A stretch of DNA of 32,985 nt from JBDTMT01 sp033764095. GTDB lineage: Bacteria > Desulfobacterota > Binatia > HRBIN30 > CADEER01. Of the stretch, positions 8,646 to 16,196 are shown in pieces. The translations under genes were made by a program, and so were the position numbers. The stretch's first letter is position 1, and each line of letters opens with the position of its first letter. The notes under the pieces were generated by a model. The model made no database searches and had not been told where the DNA came from. It worked only from the letters and a program-made list of their open reading frames with translations. Location: positions 1 to 32,985 of the forward strand of contig JANRJF010000061.1 in the NCBI GenBank assembly GCA_033764095.1, read 5' to 3'.

Positions 8646-10034
8646 TCAGTCGGCGGCAGCGCGCAGCTTGGCGACGACCGACGGGTGGGCGCGGATGCGC
8701 AGGTGGCGGCCGGCCTCGTCGCAGGTCTCGGCGAGCACGCGACAGGAGGCGTGCACCTCGCCGACCAGGCGCTGCTGCGAGTAGGGGATCAGCAGGTCGG
8801 TCTCGACGAAGTCGCGCTCGAAGAACTGCACGATGCGGGCGCGCAGCGCCGCGACATCCTCGCGACGACGCGACGAGATCAGCAACGCGTCCGGGTAGGC
8901 CGCGACCAACTCGGCCGCGCGCGTCTGGTCGACGCGATCGGCCTTGTTCAGCACCAGCAGGCGCGGCTGCTCGGCGGCGCCGATCTCCTCCAACACCTGC
9001 ACGGTGACGGCGATCTGCGCCGGGAAGTCGGGGTCGGCGGCGTCGACGACGTGCACCAGCAGCGCCGCCTCGCGCGCCTCGTCGAGCGTCGAGCGAAAGG
9101 AGGCGACCAGGTCGTGCGGCAGCTTCTTGATGAAGCCGACGGTGTCGCTGACCAGGATGCGCGGCACCGTCTCCGGCTGCAGCGCGCGCACGGTGGTGTC
9201 GAGCGTGGCGAACAGCTGGTCGGCGACCAGCAGATCGGTGCTGGTCAGCGCACGCATCAGCGACGACTTGCCGGCGTTGGTGTAGCCGACGATGGCGACG
9301 GTGTTCTGCTCGGCGCGCCGCCGGCGCCGCGTCGCGGCGTCCTGCTCGATGCTGGCCAGCTCGCGGCGCAGTTGCGCGATGCGGTCGCGCACCTTGCGGC
9401 GGTCGATCTCGATCTGCGATTCGCCGGCGCCCTTGGCGCCGATGCCGCCGCCCTGGCGGTCGGCGCCGCCGCTCTCGCGCAGCCGCGGCGCCATGTAGGC
9501 GAGGCGCGCGATCTCCACCTGCAGGCGCGCCTCGCGACTGCGCGCGTGGCGCTGGAAGATGGCGAGGATCACGGCGCTGCGGTCGAGCACTTCGGCGCCG
9601 GTGGCGCGCTCCAGGTTGCGCGCCTGCGAGGGCGAGATCTCGTGGTCGACGACCACCACGCTGGCGCGCGGCACCGCCGCGGCGTCGGCGGCGTCATCGA
9701 CCGAATCTTCGAGTGGCTCCGCGGCGTCGGCTGGTTCTTCGCCGTCCATCTCGTCGATCGGCCGGCCGCCGCGCCGCTGGCGGTGACTCGGCACGCCGGA
9801 GGGGATGACGCCGCTGCCGCCGGTATGGCGCGCCAGCTCGAGCAGCTTGCCCTCGCCGATCACCGCGCCGGCGGCCAGCGTGGAGCGCTTCTGAGTAATG
9901 CGGGCGACGACCTCGAGGCCGAGCGTCTTGGCCAGTCGGCCGAGCTCGGTCAGCGAGGCGGCGTGCTCGGCGTCGTCGACGCCCGGCAGCTGGACGCCGA
10001 CCAATATGGCGCGCGGGCGTTCTTCGGCGGGCAT
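8646..10034 (-). CDS. hflX: GTPase HflX
   Basis: 462 residues. HflX is a ribosome-associated GTPase that splits stalled or stress-inactivated 70S ribosomes. Seen: the N-terminal HflX domain (LGRLAKTLGLEVVARITQKR, GEGKLLEL, then VVDHEISPSQARNLE and VLDRSAVILAIF), the glycine-rich linker (MAPRLRESGG, GGGIGAKGAGESQIEIDRR), a coiled helix, and the G domain with GYTNAGKSS (250-258), ATLDTT (276-281), DTVGF (297-301) and NKAD (363-366). Unusual is an acidic, low-complexity insertion of about 50 residues (about 71-122) between the two halves of the N-terminal domain. The gene is monocistronic and lies tail to tail with the small membrane protein gene. Confidence 0.95.
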   Translation of the reverse strand: MPAEERPRAILVGVQLPGVDDAEHAASLTELGRLAKTLGLEVVARITQKRSTLAAGAVIGEGKLLELARHTGGSGVIPSGVPSHRQRRGGRPIDEMDGEEPADAAEPLEDSVDDAADAAAVPRASVVVVDHEISPSQARNLERATGAEVLDRSAVILAIFQRHARSREARLQVEIARLAYMAPRLRESGGADRQGGGIGAKGAGESQIEIDRRKVRDRIAQLRRELASIEQDAATRRRRRAEQNTVAIVGYTNAGKSSLMRALTSTDLLVADQLFATLDTTVRALQPETVPRILVSDTVGFIKKLPHDLVASFRSTLDEAREAALLVHVVDAADPDFPAQIAVTVQVLEEIGAAEQPRLLVLNKADRVDQTRAAELVAAYPDALLISSRRREDVAALRARIVQFFERDFVETDLLIPYSQQRLVGEVHASCRVLAETCDEAGRHLRIRAHPSVVAKLRAAAD

Positions 10035-10128
10035 CGCCGGACCATCGCTGGCGCCGCGAGTGGATGCAACCGGGCCTGTGACGACGTTCGTGTCGAATCC
10101 AATCGGCTCGCTCGCCGCGAGCAGAGTT

Positions 10129-10280
10129 GGCCACGGATTTCACGGAGTACGGATCCAGGAAGACAAAGAGAAGAACACCTAGAAAGAGAACACGAGGAAA
10201 ACGGCGGCCTTCGATCGATGCGGTCTTCCGTGAAATCCGTGGAATCCGTGGCGCCGAAATCCGTGGACTCCGTGGCGACC
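10129..10280. repeat. Dispersed CCACGGATTTCACGGA inverted-repeat element
   Basis: Perfect 16-bp inverted arms CCACGGATTTCACGGA (10131-10146) and TCCGTGAAATCCGTGG (10227-10242) flank an A-rich 80-bp core that is clearly lower in GC than its surroundings. Further ATCCGTGG-type words follow to 10275. A related imperfect copy is at 14725-14843. It fills the gap between the hflX start and the end of the secreted HEAT-protein gene. It is a miniature, non-coding, repeat-type element. Confidence 0.8.
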
Positions 10281-10293
10281 ACCCGCCCGAGGT

Positions 10294-11868
10294 TCAGCGC
10301 TGCGTGACCTGGAGGCCGCTCGGGCGTGGGTGCTCCCGTATGGCGCGGCTCACCGCGCGCGGCAGCGACTGCGACTGCAGCAGCCACTCGATACGGCGGG
10401 CGACGTCCTCGGACGGGTCGCGCAGATACGGGACCAGGGTGAGCAACGTCTGCTCATCGCGCGGCCGCAGTTGGGTGAGCGCGTGCGCCGCCCACTGCCG
10501 CTGCGTCGAATCGGGGCTGTCGAGCGCGGCGACGACGCGGCGCGCGACGCGCGGATCCTGTGGCGCCAGGCAGGAGATCAGGCGCAGGCCCTGCGCGTCG
10601 CGATAGGCGGACGGCGCGATGTCGTCGGCGTCGAAGGCCTCGCGCAGCGGGACGTGCTTGGTGACCTCGCACATGATGTCCACCACCTCGGCAGTGGGCG
10701 GCTGCTTCAGGAGATGCTGCGCCGCGTCGACCGCGAGGGCGTGCAACTCGGTCGGATGCAGCCAGCCGACCAACTCGGCGAAGTGCGCCAGCTCGAGCTT
10801 CAATGCCGAGACGTTCAGCCGCTCGACCAGTCCCATCACCTCGTCACGCGGCGTCTCCAGGGTGCGGATCTCGTTCAGCACCGACAGTTCCAGCCACGAC
10901 AGGCTGTGGCGCGGATGGCGCGAGAGGAAGACCTGCAGCGTCGGCACGAAGGTCAGCGCATCGCGCCGCTGCAGCAGTCCGTAGGTGATGCGCAGCCGCT
11001 CCAGCACCGAGCGCGACTCGTCGTACAACGCGCAGATGTCGCGGCGATCGACGGCCCCCGCCTCGGCGGCGGTGAGGCCGCGCGTCTGCGTCAGTGCGGT
11101 GCCCCGGAAGGCGGTGAACAGCGCGCCGTTGCGCTGCGTGGTACGGGCGCGTTGGCGCAGCGCCTGCGCGTAGTCGCCCTGGCCGCGCAGGTAGCGGGCC
11201 AGCATCGGGGCGGTGATCGCACCGCGCGGTGCCACCGACGAGAAGCCGTAGATGCGCGGCACGCCGGCGAAGACGCGGCGCAGCGACTCGCGGAAGCTCG
11301 GTCCGAGTGGACCGTAGCGCAGCTCGACGACACGCTCGGCGGCGCCGCGATCGAAGCCGTGCTCGAGCAACACCTGGAGATACTGTGCCGGGGTACGCTG
11401 ATCCTCGTCCTTGGTCGCCAGGGTGTTGCAGGCCATCAGGAAGACTTCGACCGGCGTCTGAAACAATCCGGCGCAGCTCGCCTTGCAGGAGGCTTCTTCG
11501 AGCTCCTGCAGACCGAGCGAGCCCTGTTTGCCGAAGAAGCGGCCGGCGAACTCGGCGGTGTAGACGACCACGTCGCAGCGCGTCTCCGGCCGGCATGCGC
11601 CGGCGAGCCAGCCGTCCGGCGCGCCGCTCAGCGAGGCCGGCTGCGACGCCAGCGCCGCGGCGCGCAGATCGACGAAGTCGAAGCGCCGCGCATCGAGCTG
11701 GGCGCGGAAAGTGTCGAGCTCATGCGGCTCGTTGAGCGACAGCGCGCAGACCGTGAGGCGCGGCGTCTTCTCCGCCGCCATCGCGGCACTGCTGCCGAGC
11801 ATCACCGCCAGCAGCGCGCCGACGCCATATCTCACCGCGGACGAGCAGCCCGCCCGTGCTCGCACCAT
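10294..11868 (-). CDS. Secreted HEAT-repeat protein with possible degenerate caspase-like core
   Basis: 524 residues from ATG 11868, which has GGAGG upstream. A signal peptide (about 1-31, YGVGALLAVMLGSSAAMA) implies export. Residues 35-215 form an alpha/beta region: CDVVVYTAEFAGRFFG (98-113) and EVFLMACNTLATKDEDQRTP (141-160), then VELRYGPLGPSF and RIYGFSS. The spacing of a strand plus AEFAG and a strand plus ACNT resembles the His and Cys strands of caspase-like/CHAT peptidases, with C147 in the Cys position and E106 where His would sit. The C-terminal part (about 420-500; LRLISCLAPQDPRVARRVVAALDS, WAAHALTQLRPR) looks like HEAT repeats. The fold call is inference; the enzymatic role is doubtful given E106. 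Confidence 0.7.
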   Translation of the reverse strand: MVRARAGCSSAVRYGVGALLAVMLGSSAAMAAEKTPRLTVCALSLNEPHELDTFRAQLDARRFDFVDLRAAALASQPASLSGAPDGWLAGACRPETRCDVVVYTAEFAGRFFGKQGSLGLQELEEASCKASCAGLFQTPVEVFLMACNTLATKDEDQRTPAQYLQVLLEHGFDRGAAERVVELRYGPLGPSFRESLRRVFAGVPRIYGFSSVAPRGAITAPMLARYLRGQGDYAQALRQRARTTQRNGALFTAFRGTALTQTRGLTAAEAGAVDRRDICALYDESRSVLERLRITYGLLQRRDALTFVPTLQVFLSRHPRHSLSWLELSVLNEIRTLETPRDEVMGLVERLNVSALKLELAHFAELVGWLHPTELHALAVDAAQHLLKQPPTAEVVDIMCEVTKHVPLREAFDADDIAPSAYRDAQGLRLISCLAPQDPRVARRVVAALDSPDSTQRQWAAHALTQLRPRDEQTLLTLVPYLRDPSEDVARRIEWLLQSQSLPRAVSRAIREHPRPSGLQVTQR

Positions 11869-12027
11869 TCCCCACCTCCGTCCGAACGAAGCTCGGCGGA
11901 GCAACCGGTGTGCCCACCCGGCAGGCGGCCCGGGGCGTCGCCTGGGGTGCGGCGCGGCGCCGCAGACGCGCAATTCTTACATGCCCCGGTGTGCGCGCTG
12001 TGTAATCCGTGGCTGCGGGGAGGCGCT

Positions 12028-13311
12028 TCAGCGCAGCGGTGCGCGGCCGGTGTCCGGCAGGCGCAGCGCGACCAGCAGGCTGACCGCGCAGGCGAGGACG
12101 ACGTAGCCGGCCGGCGCGATCGGGCTGCCGGTGAGCGTGGCGAGCCCGGTGGAGACGAGTGGGGTGGAGCCGCCGAGCAGGCCGGCGGAGCCGTTGTAGG
12201 CGAGGCCGAGCCCGCTGGCGCGCAGTCGCTGCGGGAAGCGCTCGGCGAGCCACACCTGGAACGGCGACATACCGGCGGCGATCAGCCCGGCGAAGAGCAG
12301 CTCGGCGAACAGGTCGTCGGTCGGATCGGCGTTGCGCAGCACCGCGAGCAGCGGCACCGCCAGCAGCACGCAGCCCAGCATGCTGGCGAGCACCATGGTG
12401 CGGCGGCCGAGGCGATCGGCGAGAAACCCGGCGACCGGCGTCAGCCCGACCATCAGCGCGATCGACGCGGTCTGCAGGCCGAGCGCGGTCTGTTGCGGCA
12501 GGACCTGCTCGGCGGTGAGGAAAGAGCCGAGGAACACCGCCAGCGTGTAGAAGCTGGTCGCCGGTCCCCAGCCGAGCAGCACGCCGCGCAGCAGTTCGCC
12601 GGGCTGCTCGCGCAGCACGCTCCACACCGGCGAGCCCGGCGCCGCGTCGCGCGCCGCAGCCGGCGCGTCCTCCGGCAGGCTGGCGCGCAGGACGGCGAGC
12701 GACAGCCCGAGCGGCACCGAGAGCAGGAAGGGCAGGCGCCACGCCCAGGCGAGCACCTGGTCGACGTCGTAGATGGCGAACACCGCGTTGCCCATCGCCG
12801 AGCCGAGCAGGATGCCGGCGCCGCCGGTGAGGCCGGCGAAGCTGCCCTGCAGGGCGCGCCGTCCCGGCGGCGCGTGCTCGATGAGATAGGTGATCGAGGT
12901 GGTGAACTCGCCGCCGACCGACACCCCCTGCAGCAGGCGCAGCAGCGTGAACAGCAGCGGCGCGGCAACCCCGGCGCTGGCGTAGGTGGGGAGGCAGCCG
13001 ACCGCGGTGGTGGCGACGGCCATCGTCGCCGCCGACAGCAGCAGCGCGCGGCGGCGGCCGAGGCGGTCGCCGACGTGGCCGAAGGCGGCACCGCCGATCA
13101 GCCGCATGACGTAGCCGGCGGCGAAGACGCCGAACACCGAGAGCAGCGCCAGCTGGCGGTTGCCGGCGGGGAAGAAGAGCTCACCGAGCGTCGCCGCCAG
13201 CACGCCGTAGAGGGCGAAGTCGTACCACTCCATCAGATTGCCGGACATGCCGGCGAGCAGCGCCAGCGGCGAGAGTCCCGGCGTCGCCGCGCGCTGCGCC
13301 GTCGACGTCAT
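12028..13311 (-). CDS. MFS transporter, metabolite:proton symporter (ProP/MHS-like)
   Basis: 427 residues, about 12 membrane spans. The start SPLALLAGMSGNLMEWYDFALYG is characteristic of the metabolite:H+ symporter branch that takes up organic acids, betaine or proline. The loop 2-3 signature GHVGDRLGRRRAL and its repeat in the second half, ADRLGRRTMVLAS, are present, as is LRLLQGVSVGGEFTTSITYLIEH. ATG 13311 lies 8 bp after the stop of the hydrolase/cyclase gene, so the two are one transcript. No clear Shine-Dalgarno is present, so translation may be coupled. The substrate is unknown; a carboxylate would fit the acyl-CoA context. Confidence 0.88.
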   Translation of the reverse strand: MTSTAQRAATPGLSPLALLAGMSGNLMEWYDFALYGVLAATLGELFFPAGNRQLALLSVFGVFAAGYVMRLIGGAAFGHVGDRLGRRRALLLSAATMAVATTAVGCLPTYASAGVAAPLLFTLLRLLQGVSVGGEFTTSITYLIEHAPPGRRALQGSFAGLTGGAGILLGSAMGNAVFAIYDVDQVLAWAWRLPFLLSVPLGLSLAVLRASLPEDAPAAARDAAPGSPVWSVLREQPGELLRGVLLGWGPATSFYTLAVFLGSFLTAEQVLPQQTALGLQTASIALMVGLTPVAGFLADRLGRRTMVLASMLGCVLLAVPLLAVLRNADPTDDLFAELLFAGLIAAGMSPFQVWLAERFPQRLRASGLGLAYNGSAGLLGGSTPLVSTGLATLTGSPIAPAGYVVLACAVSLLVALRLPDTGRAPLR

Positions 13312-13319
13312 CGAACCGG

Positions 13320-14648
13320 TCAGCGCACGGCGAACAGCCGCCACTCGCCGGGGACGCCGCGCAGGGTGTGCACGCCGCGGTCGTCGAAGGCGAGATCGCA
13401 GCCGGCGGCGAGGCGCGGCACCACCTCGCTGACCAGCACCTCGCCCGGCCCGGCCAGCGCGGCGACGCGCGCGCCGATGTGCACCGCCAGGCCGGCGAGG
13501 CGGTCGCCGTGCACCTCGCAGTCGCCGGCATGGATGCCGGCTCGCAGGGTCAGGCCGAGGCGGCGCGTCGCGCTGAGGATTCCCTGCGCGCAGCGCACGG
13601 CGCGCTCGACGCCGTCGAAGCGCGCCAGCACGCCGTCGCCGGCGTGGTCGACGATCTGCCCGCCGGCGTCGGCCACCGCATCGCGCACGGCGCGGTCGTG
13701 CGCGTCGAGCAGCCCGCGCCAGGCGGCGTCGCCGGCGGCGGCGGCGCGGCCGGTCGAGTCGACGATGTCGGTGAACAGGATGGCGGCCAGCACCCGTTCG
13801 GCGTTCGGCATCGCCGCCGCGCCGGTGAGGAATTCCTCCACCGCGTCGGCGAGCACGCGCCGCTCGCGGAACTCGACCAGCGCGGCGAACGGGGCGCGAT
13901 CCTCGCGCAGCCGCGCGCCGGCGATGTGCTGGGCGAGATATTCGCCGCCCTCGAATGGCCAGGCGGGATGGCCGCGCCGTTGCACCACCAGGGTCGGCAC
14001 GTGCACGTCGCCCAGGCGGTGGCGGACGTCCTCGCCGAAGTTGGTGCGCATCAGCGCCACCGCGGCGCGCGGCGTGCACGCGCGGCGTTCGACCCGGGCG
14101 AAGAATTCGCGCGCCGCCGGCGAGTCGTCGCCGAACGGCGCGGCCATGGTGCCGGTCCCCCATTCGCGCTCGACGCGCGCCAGCACCTCCTCGACCACCG
14201 CGGGCGGCAGGCCGTACGGGTAGTCGGGCCGCTGCACGCAGCTCGGCCCGGTGGCGTAGAGGATCAACGCCTGCACGCGCTCGGCGTGCTGCGCGGCGAA
14301 CTCGATCGCCACCGGACCGCCGTCGGCGATGCCGATCAACACCGCACGGTGCGAGCCGGCGGCGTCGAGCACGGCGTCGATGTCGCCGGCGCGCTCGGCC
14401 AGCGTCGGCCGCGCGTCGCCGCGGATGCGGTCGGAGAGCCCGGTGCCGCGCCGGTCCATCAGGATGACCCGGCCGATGCGGGCCAGGCGCTCGACGTAGC
14501 GCACCAGGCCCGGATTCTCCCAGATCACCTCGATGTGGTTGAGCAGGCCGGGCACCTCCAGGATGTCGAGCGGCCCCTCGCCGATCACCTGGTAGGCGAG
14601 ATTGAGCCCGCCGCAGCGCGCGTAGCGGATCTCCGGCGCCTCCAGCAT
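13320..14648 (-). CDS. Alpha/beta-hydrolase-like domain fused to class III adenylate/guanylate cyclase
   Basis: 442 residues. Residues 1-275 form an alpha/beta-hydrolase fold (DILEVPGLLNHIEVIW, VILMDRRGTGLSD, AVLIGIADGGPVAIEFAAQ). Residues 285-442 form a cyclase homology domain: FTDIVDST (292-299) with metal Asp D294, HAGDGVLARFDG with D338, and AVHIGARVAALAGPGEVLVS with R394. The nucleophile elbow normally reads GxSxGG, but here it is GIADGG, with A108 in place of Ser. The usual acid (RRGD) is RRGH, and the usual late GxDH is missing (LREDRAPF). The hydrolase part is thus probably a ligand sensor controlling cNMP synthesis. It is cotranscribed with the MFS gene. The ATG has only a weak ribosome site. 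Confidence 0.9.
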   Translation of the reverse strand: MLEAPEIRYARCGGLNLAYQVIGEGPLDILEVPGLLNHIEVIWENPGLVRYVERLARIGRVILMDRRGTGLSDRIRGDARPTLAERAGDIDAVLDAAGSHRAVLIGIADGGPVAIEFAAQHAERVQALILYATGPSCVQRPDYPYGLPPAVVEEVLARVEREWGTGTMAAPFGDDSPAAREFFARVERRACTPRAAVALMRTNFGEDVRHRLGDVHVPTLVVQRRGHPAWPFEGGEYLAQHIAGARLREDRAPFAALVEFRERRVLADAVEEFLTGAAAMPNAERVLAAILFTDIVDSTGRAAAAGDAAWRGLLDAHDRAVRDAVADAGGQIVDHAGDGVLARFDGVERAVRCAQGILSATRRLGLTLRAGIHAGDCEVHGDRLAGLAVHIGARVAALAGPGEVLVSEVVPRLAAGCDLAFDDRGVHTLRGVPGEWRLFAVR

Positions 14649-14724
14649 GGCGCGACGCTTGCCATGCGTGCCGCCGGCGGTCCAGCGACGTGTGGCCGAA
14701 CCGCCCGCCGTGGCGCGACCGCGG

Positions 14725-14843
14725 CCACGGATTGCACGGAGGGGAAGTCGCCGGCGCGACGATCGCGGTCGGATGCAGTGACGTCATCCCGACGAGGTGG
14801 TCGTCGCATCAGTGTCATTCGTGCCGGGCCGTGAAATCCGTGG
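14725..14843. repeat. Second copy of the CACGGATTTCACGGA-type element
   Basis: CCACGGATTGCACGGA (14725-14740) pairs imperfectly with CCGTGAAATCCGTGG (14829-14843). The arms match those of the element at 10129-10280. It occupies the gap between the hydrolase/cyclase gene and the end of the acyl-CoA dehydrogenase gene. Confidence 0.7.
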
Positions 14844-14865
14844 CCAGATCGGTCGCGACAGGGCG

Positions 14866-16098
14866 TCAGCCGGCGAGCAACGCGCGCGCCGCGGTCAGGT
14901 AGTTGATGTGCGTCGTGCCGGCGCCGAGCTCGAGCAGCTTGGCGTCGCGCGCCAGCTTCTCGATGTGGTACTCCTCCATGTAGCCGTTGCCGCCGTGCAG
15001 CTGGATGGCCTTGAGCGCGACGTCCACCGCCATCTGCGAGCAGTACGCCTTCGAGGCGTTGACGAAGGCGACGTCGCGCACGCCGCGCTGCTGCAGCCAG
15101 GCGGTGCGGAAGACGATCGCCTCGACGTTCTTCAGCTTCACGTACATGTCGGCGAGGTCGAGCTGCACCGCCTGGAACTCGCCGATCGGACGGCCGAACT
15201 GGCGCCGCTGGCGCACGTAGGCGAGGCTGCGCTCGTAGCACTCCTCGATGATGCCCCAAGCCATTGCCGGCAGGCCGGAGCGCTCGTTGCCGAGCGACTC
15301 CTTGGTGGCGGCGCGGCCCTCGGCGGTCTTCTCGCGGCCACCCAGCAGGTTGGCCTTCGGCACCCGCACGTTGTCGAAGAACAGCTCGCCGGTCGGCGAG
15401 TCGCGCATACCCATCTTCTTGAACGGCTTTCCCTGCGCGAAGCCCGGCATGCCGCGCTCCAGGATGAAGGTGTTGACCGCCATCGCCTCGCGCGGCTGGC
15501 CGCGGTCGAGCTTGGCGTAGACCACGTAGATGTCGGCGAACGGGCCGTTGGTGATGAACGTCTTCTGTCCGTTCAGGACGTAGTCGTCGCCGTCGGGGCG
15601 CGCCGTGGTCGCCATGGCGCCGAACGCGTCGCTGCCGGCGCCCGGCTCGGTCAGACACCACGAGCCGATCTTCTCCAGGGTCGCCAGCGGTAGGGCGAAG
15701 CGCTCGATCTGGTCGGCGGTGCCCTTGCCGATGATCGCGCCGCCGGCGAGCGCCAGCGAGACGCCCCAGCTCGAGGCGAAGCCGGGCGAGCAGCGGCACA
15801 GTTCCTTGCCGAGGATGGCGAACAGCATCGGATCGCCGCCCATGTCGCCGTCGGCGAGCATGTCGCCGAGGCCGCCGCCGGCGGTGGCGCCGTCGCCGGC
15901 GCGCAGCGCGGTGATGCGCTTCCGCAGTGAGGCGCGCGCCACCTCGGCGAGGCCGAACTGCTGCGCCAGGTCGCGCATGAGGTCGTAGGGCAGGCGGGCG
16001 CCCGACTCGAGGTCGGGCAGGGCGGGGCGGAGCACGTGGTCGCACCAGTGCCGCACCATGTCCTGCATCATTCGTTGCGGTTCCGTGAGCTCGAACAT
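14866..16098 (-). CDS. Acyl-CoA dehydrogenase
   Basis: 410 residues, FAD-dependent alpha,beta-dehydrogenation of an acyl-CoA. Family features: CLTEPGAGSDAFGAMATTA (148-166), YVLNGQKTFITNGPFAD, RQRRQFGRPIGEFQAVQ (297-312), QLHGGNGYMEEYHIEKLARDAK. In the MCAD-like position the catalytic Glu is replaced by Ala (LELGAGTT, A393), whereas GNERSGLP places E272 in the position used by isovaleryl-CoA and long-chain dehydrogenases. This suggests a branched or long substrate. An extra Gly-rich segment lies at about 60-90. A Shine-Dalgarno (GGAGGACTCCCG) precedes ATG 16098. It is divergent from a TetR gene 98 bp away and could feed the SDR/MaoC/thiolase genes. Confidence 0.95.
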   Translation of the reverse strand: MFELTEPQRMMQDMVRHWCDHVLRPALPDLESGARLPYDLMRDLAQQFGLAEVARASLRKRITALRAGDGATAGGGLGDMLADGDMGGDPMLFAILGKELCRCSPGFASSWGVSLALAGGAIIGKGTADQIERFALPLATLEKIGSWCLTEPGAGSDAFGAMATTARPDGDDYVLNGQKTFITNGPFADIYVVYAKLDRGQPREAMAVNTFILERGMPGFAQGKPFKKMGMRDSPTGELFFDNVRVPKANLLGGREKTAEGRAATKESLGNERSGLPAMAWGIIEECYERSLAYVRQRRQFGRPIGEFQAVQLDLADMYVKLKNVEAIVFRTAWLQQRGVRDVAFVNASKAYCSQMAVDVALKAIQLHGGNGYMEEYHIEKLARDAKLLELGAGTTHINYLTAARALLAG

Positions 16099-16196
16099 CG
16101 GGAGTCCTCCTGGCTGGAAAGAAAAAACTTGAAAGTGAATTCAGATTTGAATATGAAGCCAAACAGGCACGCGGGTCAAGCGAGGAGAGCGAGACG
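16099..16196. promoter_or_regulatory. Divergent promoter/operator between acyl-CoA dehydrogenase and TetR genes
   Basis: A 98-bp gap with a markedly AT-rich core (about 16117-16165) in an otherwise GC-rich region. ATTCA (16139-16143) and TGAAT (16148-16152) form a short inverted repeat inside TGAATTCAGATTTGAAT. This is the best candidate TetR operator and would place both divergent promoters under the regulator. Confidence 0.55.

Noticed and set aside
10330..14223. Very long plus-strand open frame (1297 codons)
   Set aside because: It runs antisense to three well-supported genes (HEAT protein, MFS transporter, hydrolase/cyclase), has Arg/Gln/Gly-rich content typical of a GC-rich shadow frame, and shows no domain.
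12028..14787. Single 919-residue fusion of transporter and upstream sequence
   Set aside because: The first half is an Arg-rich shadow of the hydrolase/cyclase gene; the transporter begins at its own ATG 13311 with the normal family start.
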